A stretch of 64,000 nucleotides of DNA from Variovorax paradoxus (GTDB taxonomy: Bacteria; Pseudomonadota; Gammaproteobacteria; Burkholderiales; Burkholderiaceae_C), in assembly GCF_902712855.1 (NCBI RefSeq), contig NZ_LR743507.1, positions 1,412,001 through 1,476,000 on the forward strand, read 5' to 3'. Made by a program: the position numbers and the translations under genes. Below, one piece after another: positions 31,915 to 40,637 of the stretch (the stretch's first letter is position 1; each line of letters starts with the position of its first letter). The notes beneath the pieces were generated by a model. That model was not told where the DNA came from, did not search any database, and worked only from the letters and a program-made list of their open reading frames with translations.

Positions 31915-33060
31915 ATGAATGTGTCTGATTCGCGAGGGGGGCGCGAAAAAAATCTTAGCCCCATGTTGATTCTCGTCGCGCTGGCTGGCGCACTGATGTT
32001 CTCCATGCCGATGACTCCTTATCTGGAGCAGGGCAGCGATATCAATCTTCATATTGAATATGCAAGAACCATTCATCAGGCCTCCGACATTGTTTCGCCT
32101 CATTTTCTATTCCAGATCCTGCTGATTGGCATTGCCCAGGCAACAGGTCTTGATTTCGAGAGGGGAACAATTTTTTTGATGGCCGCGTGCTATGCCGGAA
32201 TGGCTGCAATCATTGCCCAGAGAATTCGCAACTCTGCGAGCGAATCCGGTGTTGGCGTGGTTTTCATGGTCACGCTGGGTGTGTTGGTTGCATCGCACAT
32301 CTTTGCGCAAACATTTTTCAAATACAATTTTCTGTATGGCTATATCGCCCCGGTTGTCTATCACAATCCAACGCAGGTGTTGTGCAAAATATTGGCAGTA
32401 ATTTCAATTTACGCCTATTTTGCGCTTGCGTTTGATTCGAGAGAAGATTTTTATCTCAAGTTGATGTTGCCGCTGAGCATCGTTCTTTCGGCAATCGCAA
32501 AGCCTTCTTTTCTCATTGCATTTCTTCCATGCGCTTGCTTGGTCGAATTGATAAGAGTCGTTCGTGGGTCATGGCGACCGGCATTGCGCAACATTGTCTT
32601 GATTGCGGGGCCTGCCATCGTCGCACTTGCACTCCAGTTCCGTATGACCTACGAAGGGACCGGTTCGGGCTTGGGGTTCGCGCCGTTCAAGGTTTATGGT
32701 GGGGCTATTGAGGTTTTGACAAAGCTACCGGCATCTCTTTTGTTTCCTGTTGCGGCCCTGATCGTGCTAGCAGCCGCCGGCAAGGTTTCAGATAAATTGA
32801 AATTTTCCTGGTTCCTTTATGCCGTGGGGATGCTCATCAGTCTGTGCGTGATAGAGACCGGCCCGCGTTTGATGCACGGAAATTTTGCTTGGACCGGGCA
32901 GGCGGTGACTTTCATTCTCTATGTAGAAAGCGCGATTGCGCTGGTCGCGATTTCTTGGAGGAAATCAATTCTGGCGTGGATCGCCTTTGCAATTCACGTG
33001 ATATTTGGTGCGATCTGGTTTGCGACACCCTACTTCATGCTCGTCGGTACTTACTGGTGA
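31915..33060 (+). CDS. Polytopic membrane protein, GT-C-like, A/T-rich gene
   Basis: Integral membrane protein of 381 residues with about ten hydrophobic segments and no recognised signature. The first loop, TPYLEQGSDINLHIEYARTI (about residues 37-56), has an acidic pair and a histidine placed like the first periplasmic loop of GT-C glycosyltransferases, which is my best guess; a polymerase-like role is possible. Base composition differs clearly from its neighbours: for example, the 60 bases from 32041 contain 24 G+C, against 42 in the 60 bases from 60001. A GGGGAAATT ribosome site precedes ATG 31915. It suggests recent transfer. Confidence 0.6.
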   Translation: MNVSDSRGGREKNLSPMLILVALAGALMFSMPMTPYLEQGSDINLHIEYARTIHQASDIVSPHFLFQILLIGIAQATGLDFERGTIFLMAACYAGMAAIIAQRIRNSASESGVGVVFMVTLGVLVASHIFAQTFFKYNFLYGYIAPVVYHNPTQVLCKILAVISIYAYFALAFDSREDFYLKLMLPLSIVLSAIAKPSFLIAFLPCACLVELIRVVRGSWRPALRNIVLIAGPAIVALALQFRMTYEGTGSGLGFAPFKVYGGAIEVLTKLPASLLFPVAALIVLAAAGKVSDKLKFSWFLYAVGMLISLCVIETGPRLMHGNFAWTGQAVTFILYVESAIALVAISWRKSILAWIAFAIHVIFGAIWFATPYFMLVGTYW

Positions 33061-33080
33061 GCAAGAGGAAGGGCATCGTT

Positions 33081-34214
33081 ATGGACGCGAAGGAGAATCT
33101 TCCTGCCAGCTTTCCCTCGACAGAGCAGGGCCGGCTTCTGTTTCTCGACGGCCTTCGCGGCTGGGGTGCATTGATCGTTCTGGTTTATCATGTATTTCTG
33201 GATGCATTTCCAATAAATTCGGACGTGACCATCGCGCTTCGGAAATTTTTTTTCTTCAATGGGGTGCTGGCCGTCTGGATATTTTTTCTGGTGTCGGGCT
33301 TGTCGCTTTCCGTCGAATTCTGTCGTCGGCGCGATCAGCAGTCACTGACAAAAATTGCTCTAGGGCGCTATGTGCGGCTGGCAGTTCCAATTCTGTGCGC
33401 GACTTTCATCCTTTATCTTTTCTTCGTCACCGGTCTTATTCTTCCCGCTGAACAGCGCCTTCCCAATTTTCAGGGCTTCCTGCCTGTCGCACCGTCGCTT
33501 TGGGATGTCGTCAGATCTTCCTTATTCGATACGTTTTTTGACTACAGCTTCAGCAAGGCGTTGATCGGGCCGCTGTGGACCATGCGCTTCGAGCTATGGG
33601 GATCGTGCCTTGTTCTCGGCGCGCTGTATGTCGCAGGTCGGCTCGAGCGGCGCATGCTCGTCTATGGGGCGTTGGCGGTCGTGGCGTACTTCATTCATCC
33701 CATCTACACGGCATTTGTTTTTGGCCTTGTGCTTGCCGAGATTCATGTGTCGACCCCTCGGTCACCCAGCGCGAGCCTGTGGTCCAAGGCCTCGTTGCTG
33801 CTCTTGGTGCCAGGGATCTATGGCGCCAGTCTCCTGCCCCGGGCCGGAAACGATCCGTTCGGCGCCTGCCTGACGGTCGCGACGCTTCTGATCATTCCGT
33901 GCATCTTCAACGCGACCCTGGCCAAGATGCTTTCGGGCCCCGTGAGTCGCTATCTGGGCCGGATCTCGTTCCCTCTCTACCTCATACACGGACCGTTGTT
34001 GCTCGCCTATGGCAACCGCGCGTACCAATGGATCGACCAGCCGACCGATCTGGAAAAACTCTGGCTGAATCTCTCGATTGCCGCGGTCAGCATCGCCTCT
34101 GCAACGATGCTGACGCCCATCGATCGATGGGGAATTCGCGCCGCGAAGGAGCTCAGGGACTTCTTGTTGGCTCGCAAAAAGCCTGCGAGTGTCTTCCTGC
34201 CGGAAAAGCCGTGA
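33081..34214 (+). CDS. Acyltransferase 3 family protein (OafA/YrhL-like)
   Basis: Inner-membrane acyltransferase of 377 residues with about ten helices. The motif RLLFLDGLRGWGALIVLVYH carries the conserved Arg and catalytic His (about residues 20-37), WTMRFELWGS is the second conserved region (about 172-181), and RISFPLYLIHGPLLLAYG the third. Such proteins take acetyl or similar groups from the cytoplasm and O-acylate surface glycans. There is no SGNH partner domain, although the adjacent AlgJ-like protein has one. An AGAGGAAGGG ribosome site precedes ATG 33081. Its stop codon directly abuts that of the convergent AlgJ-like gene. Confidence 0.9.
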   Translation: MDAKENLPASFPSTEQGRLLFLDGLRGWGALIVLVYHVFLDAFPINSDVTIALRKFFFFNGVLAVWIFFLVSGLSLSVEFCRRRDQQSLTKIALGRYVRLAVPILCATFILYLFFVTGLILPAEQRLPNFQGFLPVAPSLWDVVRSSLFDTFFDYSFSKALIGPLWTMRFELWGSCLVLGALYVAGRLERRMLVYGALAVVAYFIHPIYTAFVFGLVLAEIHVSTPRSPSASLWSKASLLLLVPGIYGASLLPRAGNDPFGACLTVATLLIIPCIFNATLAKMLSGPVSRYLGRISFPLYLIHGPLLLAYGNRAYQWIDQPTDLEKLWLNLSIAAVSIASATMLTPIDRWGIRAAKELRDFLLARKKPASVFLPEKP

Positions 34215-35369
34215 CTACCGCGAGGCGCGCGCCTGCAGCAGTTCGATGGAGTGCGTGACATCCGTCTTGTCAGCAAAGGCAAGCAGCGCAGCCTGCTGTA
34301 CTTCGATGAACTGCACCGTGACCCACCGGGCATCCGAAGGTATGGCCGAGGTGATCGCCGACAGGCGCAAGCCCTCGCCCCAGCGCAAACGGTAAGACGA
34401 CTCGAAATACGCCGCCATGCCATTGCGCATCCATGCGTCCATGAAGCTGTCGCCCACGAACAGAACTGGGTGCAGCAAACCTTGACTGCCGGGAGCGACG
34501 TGGCTGACGTCGGTATACGGCGCCGGCCCGGACACGCTGGTGAATCCCCTTGGCCATTGCCACGACGGCGTCACGAAGAGAGACTTTTCGGACGGCGAAC
34601 GCAGTAGCGGCATGAAGCGGGCAATGCCGCCGCTGTAAGACTGCGTTTCGTAGCGCAGCGGATGCGTCCACGTGCTGCCCGCAAGCCCCTCAGCGTGGCT
34701 CATCGCGTCGACAACACTCTTGGCCACCGGATAGGCCGCGGGGTCGTTCCAGTGAAAGTCGGTGCGATGGAAGATCGGACGCGTTTTCTCGACTTCCTTC
34801 AGGATGGCCGTGCTGTCGATGAAGGTCAGGTTGGGCACCTGCTTCAGCCTGTCGAGCAGGCTGTCGATGCGCCGCAGCGATGGCCGCTCTGCAACCGAGG
34901 CCGGCAATTTGTCGGGCAGGAACCGGTCGCCCAGCAGGTTGACGACCATCACCATGCCGATGCCCTTTTGCTGCAGGGCTTCGGCATAGCGCCGCACGCC
35001 GTCGACCACTGCGGCCTCGTGCGTGCCGAGGTAGGCGTCGACGGCCGGCTTTTCGACGTCGAGCGTGCTGCGGTAGAACAGGTAGCCGTCCTGGCCCACG
35101 TGAACCTTGTCGGACACGCGGAACAGGCGGTAGTCGACCGTGGCCTTGAGCCGGATCAGCAGCGCGCGAAACCCGAAGTGGTCCGAGAACCAGCTGTTGG
35201 CCTGCTGCAGGTAGCGATCGGGGTGCGCCATGCTCGGCGGGGCCGCAAGCGTGCGCTGCTCGTCGATGGTCATCTCCGGCAGCCATCGCGTGGCCATCTG
35301 CAGGCCCGGCAGCAGCGTCAGGACGAGGAAGGCCGCTATGAAGATCCGGCGTGTGGCGGTGGAGCGCAT
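34215..35369 (-). CDS. AlgJ/AlgX-like SGNH O-acetylation protein
   Basis: Protein of 384 residues with one N-terminal membrane anchor or signal (about residues 8-27) and a periplasmic SGNH-type domain like AlgJ/AlgX. It shows HVGQDGYLFYRST (about 90-102), the Asp-His pair in RTDFHWNDPAAYP (about 201-213) and the nucleophile Ser in LFVGDSFMDAW (about 300-310). AlgJ-type proteins move acetyl from the MBOAT protein to the polysaccharide. The gene follows the MBOAT gene by one base on the same strand, giving a two-component O-acetylation unit in a non-alginate locus. Confidence 0.88.
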   Translation of the reverse strand: MRSTATRRIFIAAFLVLTLLPGLQMATRWLPEMTIDEQRTLAAPPSMAHPDRYLQQANSWFSDHFGFRALLIRLKATVDYRLFRVSDKVHVGQDGYLFYRSTLDVEKPAVDAYLGTHEAAVVDGVRRYAEALQQKGIGMVMVVNLLGDRFLPDKLPASVAERPSLRRIDSLLDRLKQVPNLTFIDSTAILKEVEKTRPIFHRTDFHWNDPAAYPVAKSVVDAMSHAEGLAGSTWTHPLRYETQSYSGGIARFMPLLRSPSEKSLFVTPSWQWPRGFTSVSGPAPYTDVSHVAPGSQGLLHPVLFVGDSFMDAWMRNGMAAYFESSYRLRWGEGLRLSAITSAIPSDARWVTVQFIEVQQAALLAFADKTDVTHSIELLQARASR

Positions 35370-35370
35370 C

Positions 35371-36789
35371 TCAGAAGCGGAAATAGATGAACGGATTGAA
35401 TCCGTTGGCTGCGATCAGCATGGCCGAGTAGGCGAAGAGCACGAGGGCGCCCAGCGATAGCACCGGCGCGGCGATCGAGTCGCCTGCACGTTGCCAGGCG
35501 GAGAGCCGCCAGTTTTCGGGCACCAGCACCGCCACGCTGCCGATCACCAGAAAGAGCAGCTTGTCGGATGTCAGCACAGACCATGCGGCTGCAGGCGTCT
35601 CGCCTGCGGTCACGCCGGCCATTGCCATCAGGTAGTGCCCGGCCACGCCGGCCGACGGCGCCCTGAACAGCACCCAGCCGACCATCACCAGCAGCAGCGT
35701 GGTCAGCCAGCCGCTGAAGCCGCGCGGCGTCCAGCCGAACCGGTTCAGCGCCAGCCGCTCGATGACCAGCAGCACGCCATGGAACAGCCCCCACAGCAAG
35801 AAGGTGTAGGCCGCTCCGTGCCACAGGCCGCACAGCACGAACACGATGAGCAGGTTGAGGTACGTGCGCACCGGCCCCGCGCGGTTGCCGCCCAGCGGGA
35901 TGTACAGGTAGTCGCGGAACCAGCGCGACAGCGTCATGTGCCAGCGCCGCCAGAACTCGGTGATGCTGTGCGACCGGTAGGGCTGGTTGAAGTTTTCCGG
36001 AAACTTGAATCCCAGCATCCGGCCCATGCCGATCGCCATGTCGGAGTAGCCCGAGAAGTCGAACAGGATCTGCAGCGTGTACGCCAGGATGCCGATCCAG
36101 GCGGCGGCGGTGCCGAGCTGGTCGGCCGGCAGTCCGAACATGCGGTCGGCGACCACGCCCACGTTGTCCGCAATGACGATCTTCTTGGCCAGGCCGAGGC
36201 AGAAGCGCAGCAGCCCGGCATGCACGTCTTCCAGGCGAACGGGGCGGTGCTGGATGCGGCTCACCAGCTCGCTGTAGCGCACGATGGGCCCTGCGATGAG
36301 CTGGGGGAACAGCGTGTGGTACATGCCAAAGTCGACCAGCGTGGTCGCTGGCGGCGCGTCGCGCCGGTAGATGTCGACGATGTACGAGATGCCCTGAAAC
36401 GTGAAAAACGAAATGCCCGCAGGGAGCACGATGTCGCTGAGCGTCCATGAAGCGGGCATGTGGAGTGCAGCGGCCGCGTCCAGTGCTGCGCGCTGCATGA
36501 AGTTCCAGTACTTGTAATAGATCAGCGGTACCAGGTTGGCGACCACGCCGACCGCCAGCAAGGCACGGGCTCGGCCGTCGGCGGGCATGCGGTAGAGCGC
36601 GTTGCCGATGATCGCGTTAACGACCACCGACCCCAGCAGGACCACCGACACCAGCCCGGCGTCCACGAAATAGAACGCAAAGCTCGCCAACATCAGGAAC
36701 GCGTTGCGCGAGCGGGCGGGGAGAACGAAATACAGCAGGAACACGATCGGCATGAAGCCGAACAGGAAGCCGGGCGAACTGAAAGTCAC
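35371..36789 (-). CDS. MBOAT O-acyltransferase (AlgI-like)
   Basis: Membrane-bound O-acyltransferase of 472 residues when started at GTG 36789; the frame extends 20 codons upstream into the methyltransferase gene. It begins VTFSSPGFLFGFMPIVFLLYF, as AlgI homologues do, and includes ILPAGISFFTFQGISYIVDIYR, NFNQPYRSHSITEFWRRWHMTLSRW (in parts) and LCGLWHGAAYTFLLWGLFHG, with the catalytic His at about 324. AlgI-type proteins carry acetyl across the inner membrane for an AlgJ/AlgX partner, here encoded directly downstream. About ten membrane helices are visible. Confidence 0.93.
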   Translation of the reverse strand: MTFSSPGFLFGFMPIVFLLYFVLPARSRNAFLMLASFAFYFVDAGLVSVVLLGSVVVNAIIGNALYRMPADGRARALLAVGVVANLVPLIYYKYWNFMQRAALDAAAALHMPASWTLSDIVLPAGISFFTFQGISYIVDIYRRDAPPATTLVDFGMYHTLFPQLIAGPIVRYSELVSRIQHRPVRLEDVHAGLLRFCLGLAKKIVIADNVGVVADRMFGLPADQLGTAAAWIGILAYTLQILFDFSGYSDMAIGMGRMLGFKFPENFNQPYRSHSITEFWRRWHMTLSRWFRDYLYIPLGGNRAGPVRTYLNLLIVFVLCGLWHGAAYTFLLWGLFHGVLLVIERLALNRFGWTPRGFSGWLTTLLLVMVGWVLFRAPSAGVAGHYLMAMAGVTAGETPAAAWSVLTSDKLLFLVIGSVAVLVPENWRLSAWQRAGDSIAAPVLSLGALVLFAYSAMLIAANGFNPFIYFRF

Positions 36790-36797
36790 TTTGCGTT

Positions 36798-37793
36798 CTA
36801 GCCCTTGAACATTCGACGCGCGGCGCGCAGCGGCTTTGTGATGCGCCAAGACAACGAATTCTCGACCCCGCCGCGTGCGGCTTCGCTGCGGGCGAGTTCG
36901 CTGCTCAGCGCTTCATTGCGAGCGTGGGTCTCCTTGATGGTGCGGTCGTACTGTTCCAGCAGGCTGGCCGCGCGGAGGTGGTCTTTCTGCAGCGTGCTCA
37001 GTTCCTTGTCGACATTGGCCAACTGAGCGAGCACTCGCTCGACGTCCGAGGCCTTGGAGGCCAGTTCCTGGCGCGTACTCTCGAGCTCCCAGCGGCGTAG
37101 CGTGGATTCGCCCAAGCTGGAGAAGACTTCCTTGACCGCCTTGGCGTGGGCCTGCTCCTTGGGCAGGTTCAGAAGCTTGCGCACTTCCGCCGGCTGATTG
37201 GGGCCGACGGCCAGCACGCCCAGGCCTGCCGAGTGATCGAACTCGAAGCCGGGATACTTCTTCGTGATCTCGGCCCAGTATTGCCAGACCCCGAAGTCGC
37301 GCTCGCGCACGTTGGTGTCGTGGAACAGCACAATGGCGCGGTCCGACAACTTGGGCAGCCAGCTCTCGAAGTCATGCTTCACGGCCTCGTAGGTATGGAG
37401 CCCGTCGATGTGCAGCAAGTCGACCGAGCCGTCCTCGAAATAGGTCGTGGCCTCGTCGAAGGTCATGCGCATGAGACGCGAAAAGCCCGCGAAATGCTTG
37501 TCGTTGAACGCCGCCAGGTCGTTGTAGACGCTGTCGCCATAGAAGCCCGCGTGTTCGTCGCCCTGCCAGGTGTCGACCGCATAGCACTTGGTGGTGAGGC
37601 CCTCGTTCTGCACGGTCTGGCAGAACGCCGCATACGACATGCCGAAGTGTGAGCCCAGCTCGACCAGCACGCGAGGCTGCTGCACGGCGGTGAGCCATGC
37701 GCCGAAGGGCACATGCCCGGTCCAGCCGCTGGAGACCAACCGGAGCGGGCGGATGAACATGGCCAGGTTGGGCTGGATAGCGTCGAGGATCAT
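36798..37793 (-). CDS. Class I methyltransferase (Methyltransf_24-like) with coiled-coil tail
   Basis: Protein of 331 residues. The N-terminal 210 residues form a SAM methyltransferase of the type with VLVELGSHFGMSYAAF (about 42-57), YAVDTWQGDEHAG (about 71-83), SVDLLHIDGLHTYEAVKHDF (about 123-142) and IVLFHDTNVRERDFGVW. Residues about 240-315 are a coiled coil rich in Glu, Leu and Lys. The protein ends NSLSWRITKPLRAARRMFKG, sharing an SWRxTxPLR motif with the giant glycosyltransferase at 47956. Some relatives methylate sugars; others are of unknown activity. It lies between the GT-C gene and the MBOAT gene on the same strand. Confidence 0.82.
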   Translation of the reverse strand: MILDAIQPNLAMFIRPLRLVSSGWTGHVPFGAWLTAVQQPRVLVELGSHFGMSYAAFCQTVQNEGLTTKCYAVDTWQGDEHAGFYGDSVYNDLAAFNDKHFAGFSRLMRMTFDEATTYFEDGSVDLLHIDGLHTYEAVKHDFESWLPKLSDRAIVLFHDTNVRERDFGVWQYWAEITKKYPGFEFDHSAGLGVLAVGPNQPAEVRKLLNLPKEQAHAKAVKEVFSSLGESTLRRWELESTRQELASKASDVERVLAQLANVDKELSTLQKDHLRAASLLEQYDRTIKETHARNEALSSELARSEAARGGVENSLSWRITKPLRAARRMFKG

Positions 37794-37857
37794 TGGGTTT
37801 CTGGCTTGTGTGTGGCTGGAAAAAGCGGGCTCGATTGTGCAGCAGGCCTGGCAAGCG

Positions 37858-39780
37858 CTATTTCGGTGTTACTGAGAAGCGGCCGACCTTGATCACGGTG
37901 CCCGTGAAAAGCTGCTCGATGGCGATTTCATGCTCGCCTTCGCTGAAAAGCGCCGGGGCGAAAGCTGCCGTGATGGCGGCCGGGGAGATGCCGGTCGACG
38001 ACGCGGGTTTGCCGTCCAGAGTCATCCGGACGTCACCGATGTCGTCCGCGTCAGCGACCTGCACCCAGATGCCGGCGCTGCCGTTCGGCTGCGCGTTCGG
38101 CACCGTACCGGCAGTTGCCGAGCGCGGTCCCCAATTCAGGATGCGCATCCTTGCGGCACCGGCGGCCAGCTTGGCGAGTTCCTCAGTACTCTTCTGCAGG
38201 AATTCGGGCTTGCTGGCGAGCCCGGGGTTGCCCTTAGCAACGAAGAGCTCGAGTTCGGGCTTGAGCGGATTGGGCACGCGCTGAAAGTTTTCGGCAAAGT
38301 ACCGGTAGGTCAGCGGATGCGAGTTCTTGAAGCGCAACTGTTCGTCGCCATCGAGTGCCAGGTCGTAAATCAGCGCAAAGCCCGGGTCGGCGGCCTTGAT
38401 TCGCGCGATTTCCACCTCCTCGAACTCAGCGGGGCGGGGGAACAGCGCATAGATCTCCCACACCGGCGACTTCTGGTCCAGCAGCGCGTAGGCCCCGGGC
38501 CAGAGCGGCGCAGCGACGAAGTTTCGTCCCCCGGCCGCGTACTGTCTGGCAATCCGGCGGAGGACGTCCACTTCCTTGGCAGTGATCGGGTCCACGCGCA
38601 TGCGGCTGGCGGACACTTCGACGTCCACGCAGCGTTCGCTGGAGCGGCATTCCCAGCCTGCGTGATAGCCATACATCGTCAAGACACTGGCCGCGAGCAG
38701 CGCGCCCGCGACCCCCCAGCGGGTTCTTGCGCCCGGCTTTGCAAGTGCGAGCGCGAAACAGCCAACGAGCAGCGGGAAAATCCCGAAAGCCAGGTGATAG
38801 AAGTCTGCGCGCGAGAAGGCGTAGTGCGCATACGGCAGTGCAAGGAACGCGGATGCGGCAAACGCAGGCACCACCGGCTTGCGCTGCCAGCGGCTCCAGA
38901 CCACCAAGATCAGCGCAACGATGCCGAACACGAGCGTCGCGAGGAAGAACACGCCGAGCATCACGTCGCGCACAATGGCCACCACCGGGCCTGAAAAGTT
39001 GGCGCGCCAAGGCCAGGGCACGGGCAGGCCGATGTTGGTCGCCTTGATTTCGAACAGGAAGCGAATGCCCTCCCAGTACGCCGATGCGAACCCGGGAATC
39101 ATTAGCAGCATCGCGACAACGGGCAAAAAACCGAGGGCGACGCCGGCGGCGAACAGCAGCGCTGCGCGCACGACCGCGGGGCCCTGCGTGCGGTGGAGAT
39201 TCAGCCAGAGGATGGTCGCGCCCGCCGCGGCAAGTCCGTACATGCCGTGGTTGCGGCCCATGATGGCCGAAAAGCCCACGCACACGCCCGTCAGAACGTA
39301 GCGGCGCGCGGTGGGGGCCTCGATCAGCATCGTCAGCGCGCCGATCAGCAGGATCGACGCGCACATGTCCGCCATCTTGAAGTGCGGAATCATCCAGACA
39401 GCCATTGCGACGGACGCGGTGACGAGATACAGGAGCTTCCGGTCTGGTCGTGCATCTCGGGCGATGACCAACAGAGCGCAGAAAAGTCCTGCCGCCTGCA
39501 GGATGGCGCCCGAGGCGCGCAACCCGAGCATGCCTGTGTCGCCGCCCCAGAGCCCCATCAGCGCGGCGGACCAGTAGTAGCGGAACGGGTCATAGGCCTG
39601 GAAGTCGCGCAGCGGGACCTCGCCGTGCATGACGCGCTGCACGCCGTACCAGAAGAAGCCTTCGTCCCACAGATTCAGTCCCTTGGCGCCTTCCAAAAGA
39701 AAAAGCGCGAGCGCCGTCATGACGGAGATAGCGAGGATCGGAAGCTGCCGGGCTTTGGCGGAAGGAATGGATGCGTGCAT
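37858..39780 (-). CDS. GT-C glycosyltransferase-like membrane protein (GT39/GT83 type)
   Basis: Integral membrane protein of 640 residues with about eleven hydrophobic segments up to residue 380. GLNLWDEGFFWYGVQRVMHG (about residues 33-52) is the Asp-Glu motif of the first periplasmic loop in ArnT/PMT-like GT-C enzymes. A long soluble part follows, and the last 95 residues (SAGIWVQVADADDIGDVRMTL and on) look like a beta sandwich. Such enzymes transfer a sugar from polyprenyl phosphate in the periplasm. I chose ATG 39780; the frame opens further upstream through the promoter region. It leads a minus-strand run with the methyltransferase and the AlgI/AlgJ pair. Confidence 0.8.
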   Translation of the reverse strand: MHASIPSAKARQLPILAISVMTALALFLLEGAKGLNLWDEGFFWYGVQRVMHGEVPLRDFQAYDPFRYYWSAALMGLWGGDTGMLGLRASGAILQAAGLFCALLVIARDARPDRKLLYLVTASVAMAVWMIPHFKMADMCASILLIGALTMLIEAPTARRYVLTGVCVGFSAIMGRNHGMYGLAAAGATILWLNLHRTQGPAVVRAALLFAAGVALGFLPVVAMLLMIPGFASAYWEGIRFLFEIKATNIGLPVPWPWRANFSGPVVAIVRDVMLGVFFLATLVFGIVALILVVWSRWQRKPVVPAFAASAFLALPYAHYAFSRADFYHLAFGIFPLLVGCFALALAKPGARTRWGVAGALLAASVLTMYGYHAGWECRSSERCVDVEVSASRMRVDPITAKEVDVLRRIARQYAAGGRNFVAAPLWPGAYALLDQKSPVWEIYALFPRPAEFEEVEIARIKAADPGFALIYDLALDGDEQLRFKNSHPLTYRYFAENFQRVPNPLKPELELFVAKGNPGLASKPEFLQKSTEELAKLAAGAARMRILNWGPRSATAGTVPNAQPNGSAGIWVQVADADDIGDVRMTLDGKPASSTGISPAAITAAFAPALFSEGEHEIAIEQLFTGTVIKVGRFSVTPK

Positions 39781-39941
39781 CTGTGGCGGCTGGCTAGGTC
39801 GTGTAACCGCGTGGAGGCCAGGCGCCTCCCGAGGTTTAAAAGTGTCTCCAAATTGTGTCCGATAATCCCTGCGGGGACTTCGGGGTTGACCTTCCGACGT
39901 ACGGCCCCGTACCAGGGCAACAACGAAGAAGGGCCAGAGCA

Positions 39942-40637
39942 TTGAAAAAGGTAGCGATCCTGCAGTCGAACTACATTCCGTGGAAGGGCTACTTCGACCT
40001 GATTGGCGCAGTGGATGAATTCATCCTCTACGACGACATGCAGTACACACGCCGCGACTGGCGCAACCGCAACCAGATCAAGACGCCACAGGGCGTGCAG
40101 TGGCTCACGGTGCCGGTGCGTGTCAAGGGCAAGTACGAGCAGAAGATCAGGGACACGGAGATCGACGGCAGCGATTGGGCCGTTGCGCATTGGAAGGCGC
40201 TCGTGCAGAACTACGCGCGCGCACCGCACTTCGCCGAAATCGCCGCTTGGCTGGAGCCGCTCTACCTGAGCGGCTCCTACCCCCTCCTGTCCGATCTCAA
40301 TCGCCGATTCATCCAGGCGATCTGCGCTTATCTGCACATCGATACGGTCATCAGCGATTCGCGCGATTACGTGTTGATCGATGGCAAGACGGAGCGCCTG
40401 GCCGACCTTTGCGCACAGGCTGGCGGCACCGAGTACGTGTCGGGGCCGTCTGCCCGCGACTACGTGGACGAAAGCGTCTTCGAACGCAGCGGCATCAAGC
40501 TCACGTGGTTCGACTACGCCGGCTATCCCGAGTACCCGCAGTTGTGGGGTGACTTCGCGCACGGAGTGACCGTGCTCGACCTGCTGTTCAATTGCGGGAG
40601 GGACGCAGGTCGCTTCATGAGGTACGCCGGGTCATGA
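39942..40637 (+). CDS. WbqC family protein
   Basis: WbqC-like protein of 231 residues, common in O-antigen and capsule loci and of unknown or disputed reaction. It begins KKVAILQSNYIPWKGYFDLIG and has DEFILYDDMQYTRRDWRNRNQI (in parts, about residues 29-50), QWLTVPV, and ends HGVTVLDLLFNCG, all family marks. The TTG at 39942 is chosen because the family sequence begins there and AGAAGGGCC lies just upstream; a GTG at 39855 would add a leader that does not fit. Its stop overlaps the next GT2 start as ATGA. The 161-base gap to the divergent GT-C gene holds a GATAAT -10-like box near 39871. Confidence 0.85.
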   Translation: MKKVAILQSNYIPWKGYFDLIGAVDEFILYDDMQYTRRDWRNRNQIKTPQGVQWLTVPVRVKGKYEQKIRDTEIDGSDWAVAHWKALVQNYARAPHFAEIAAWLEPLYLSGSYPLLSDLNRRFIQAICAYLHIDTVISDSRDYVLIDGKTERLADLCAQAGGTEYVSGPSARDYVDESVFERSGIKLTWFDYAGYPEYPQLWGDFAHGVTVLDLLFNCGRDAGRFMRYAGS

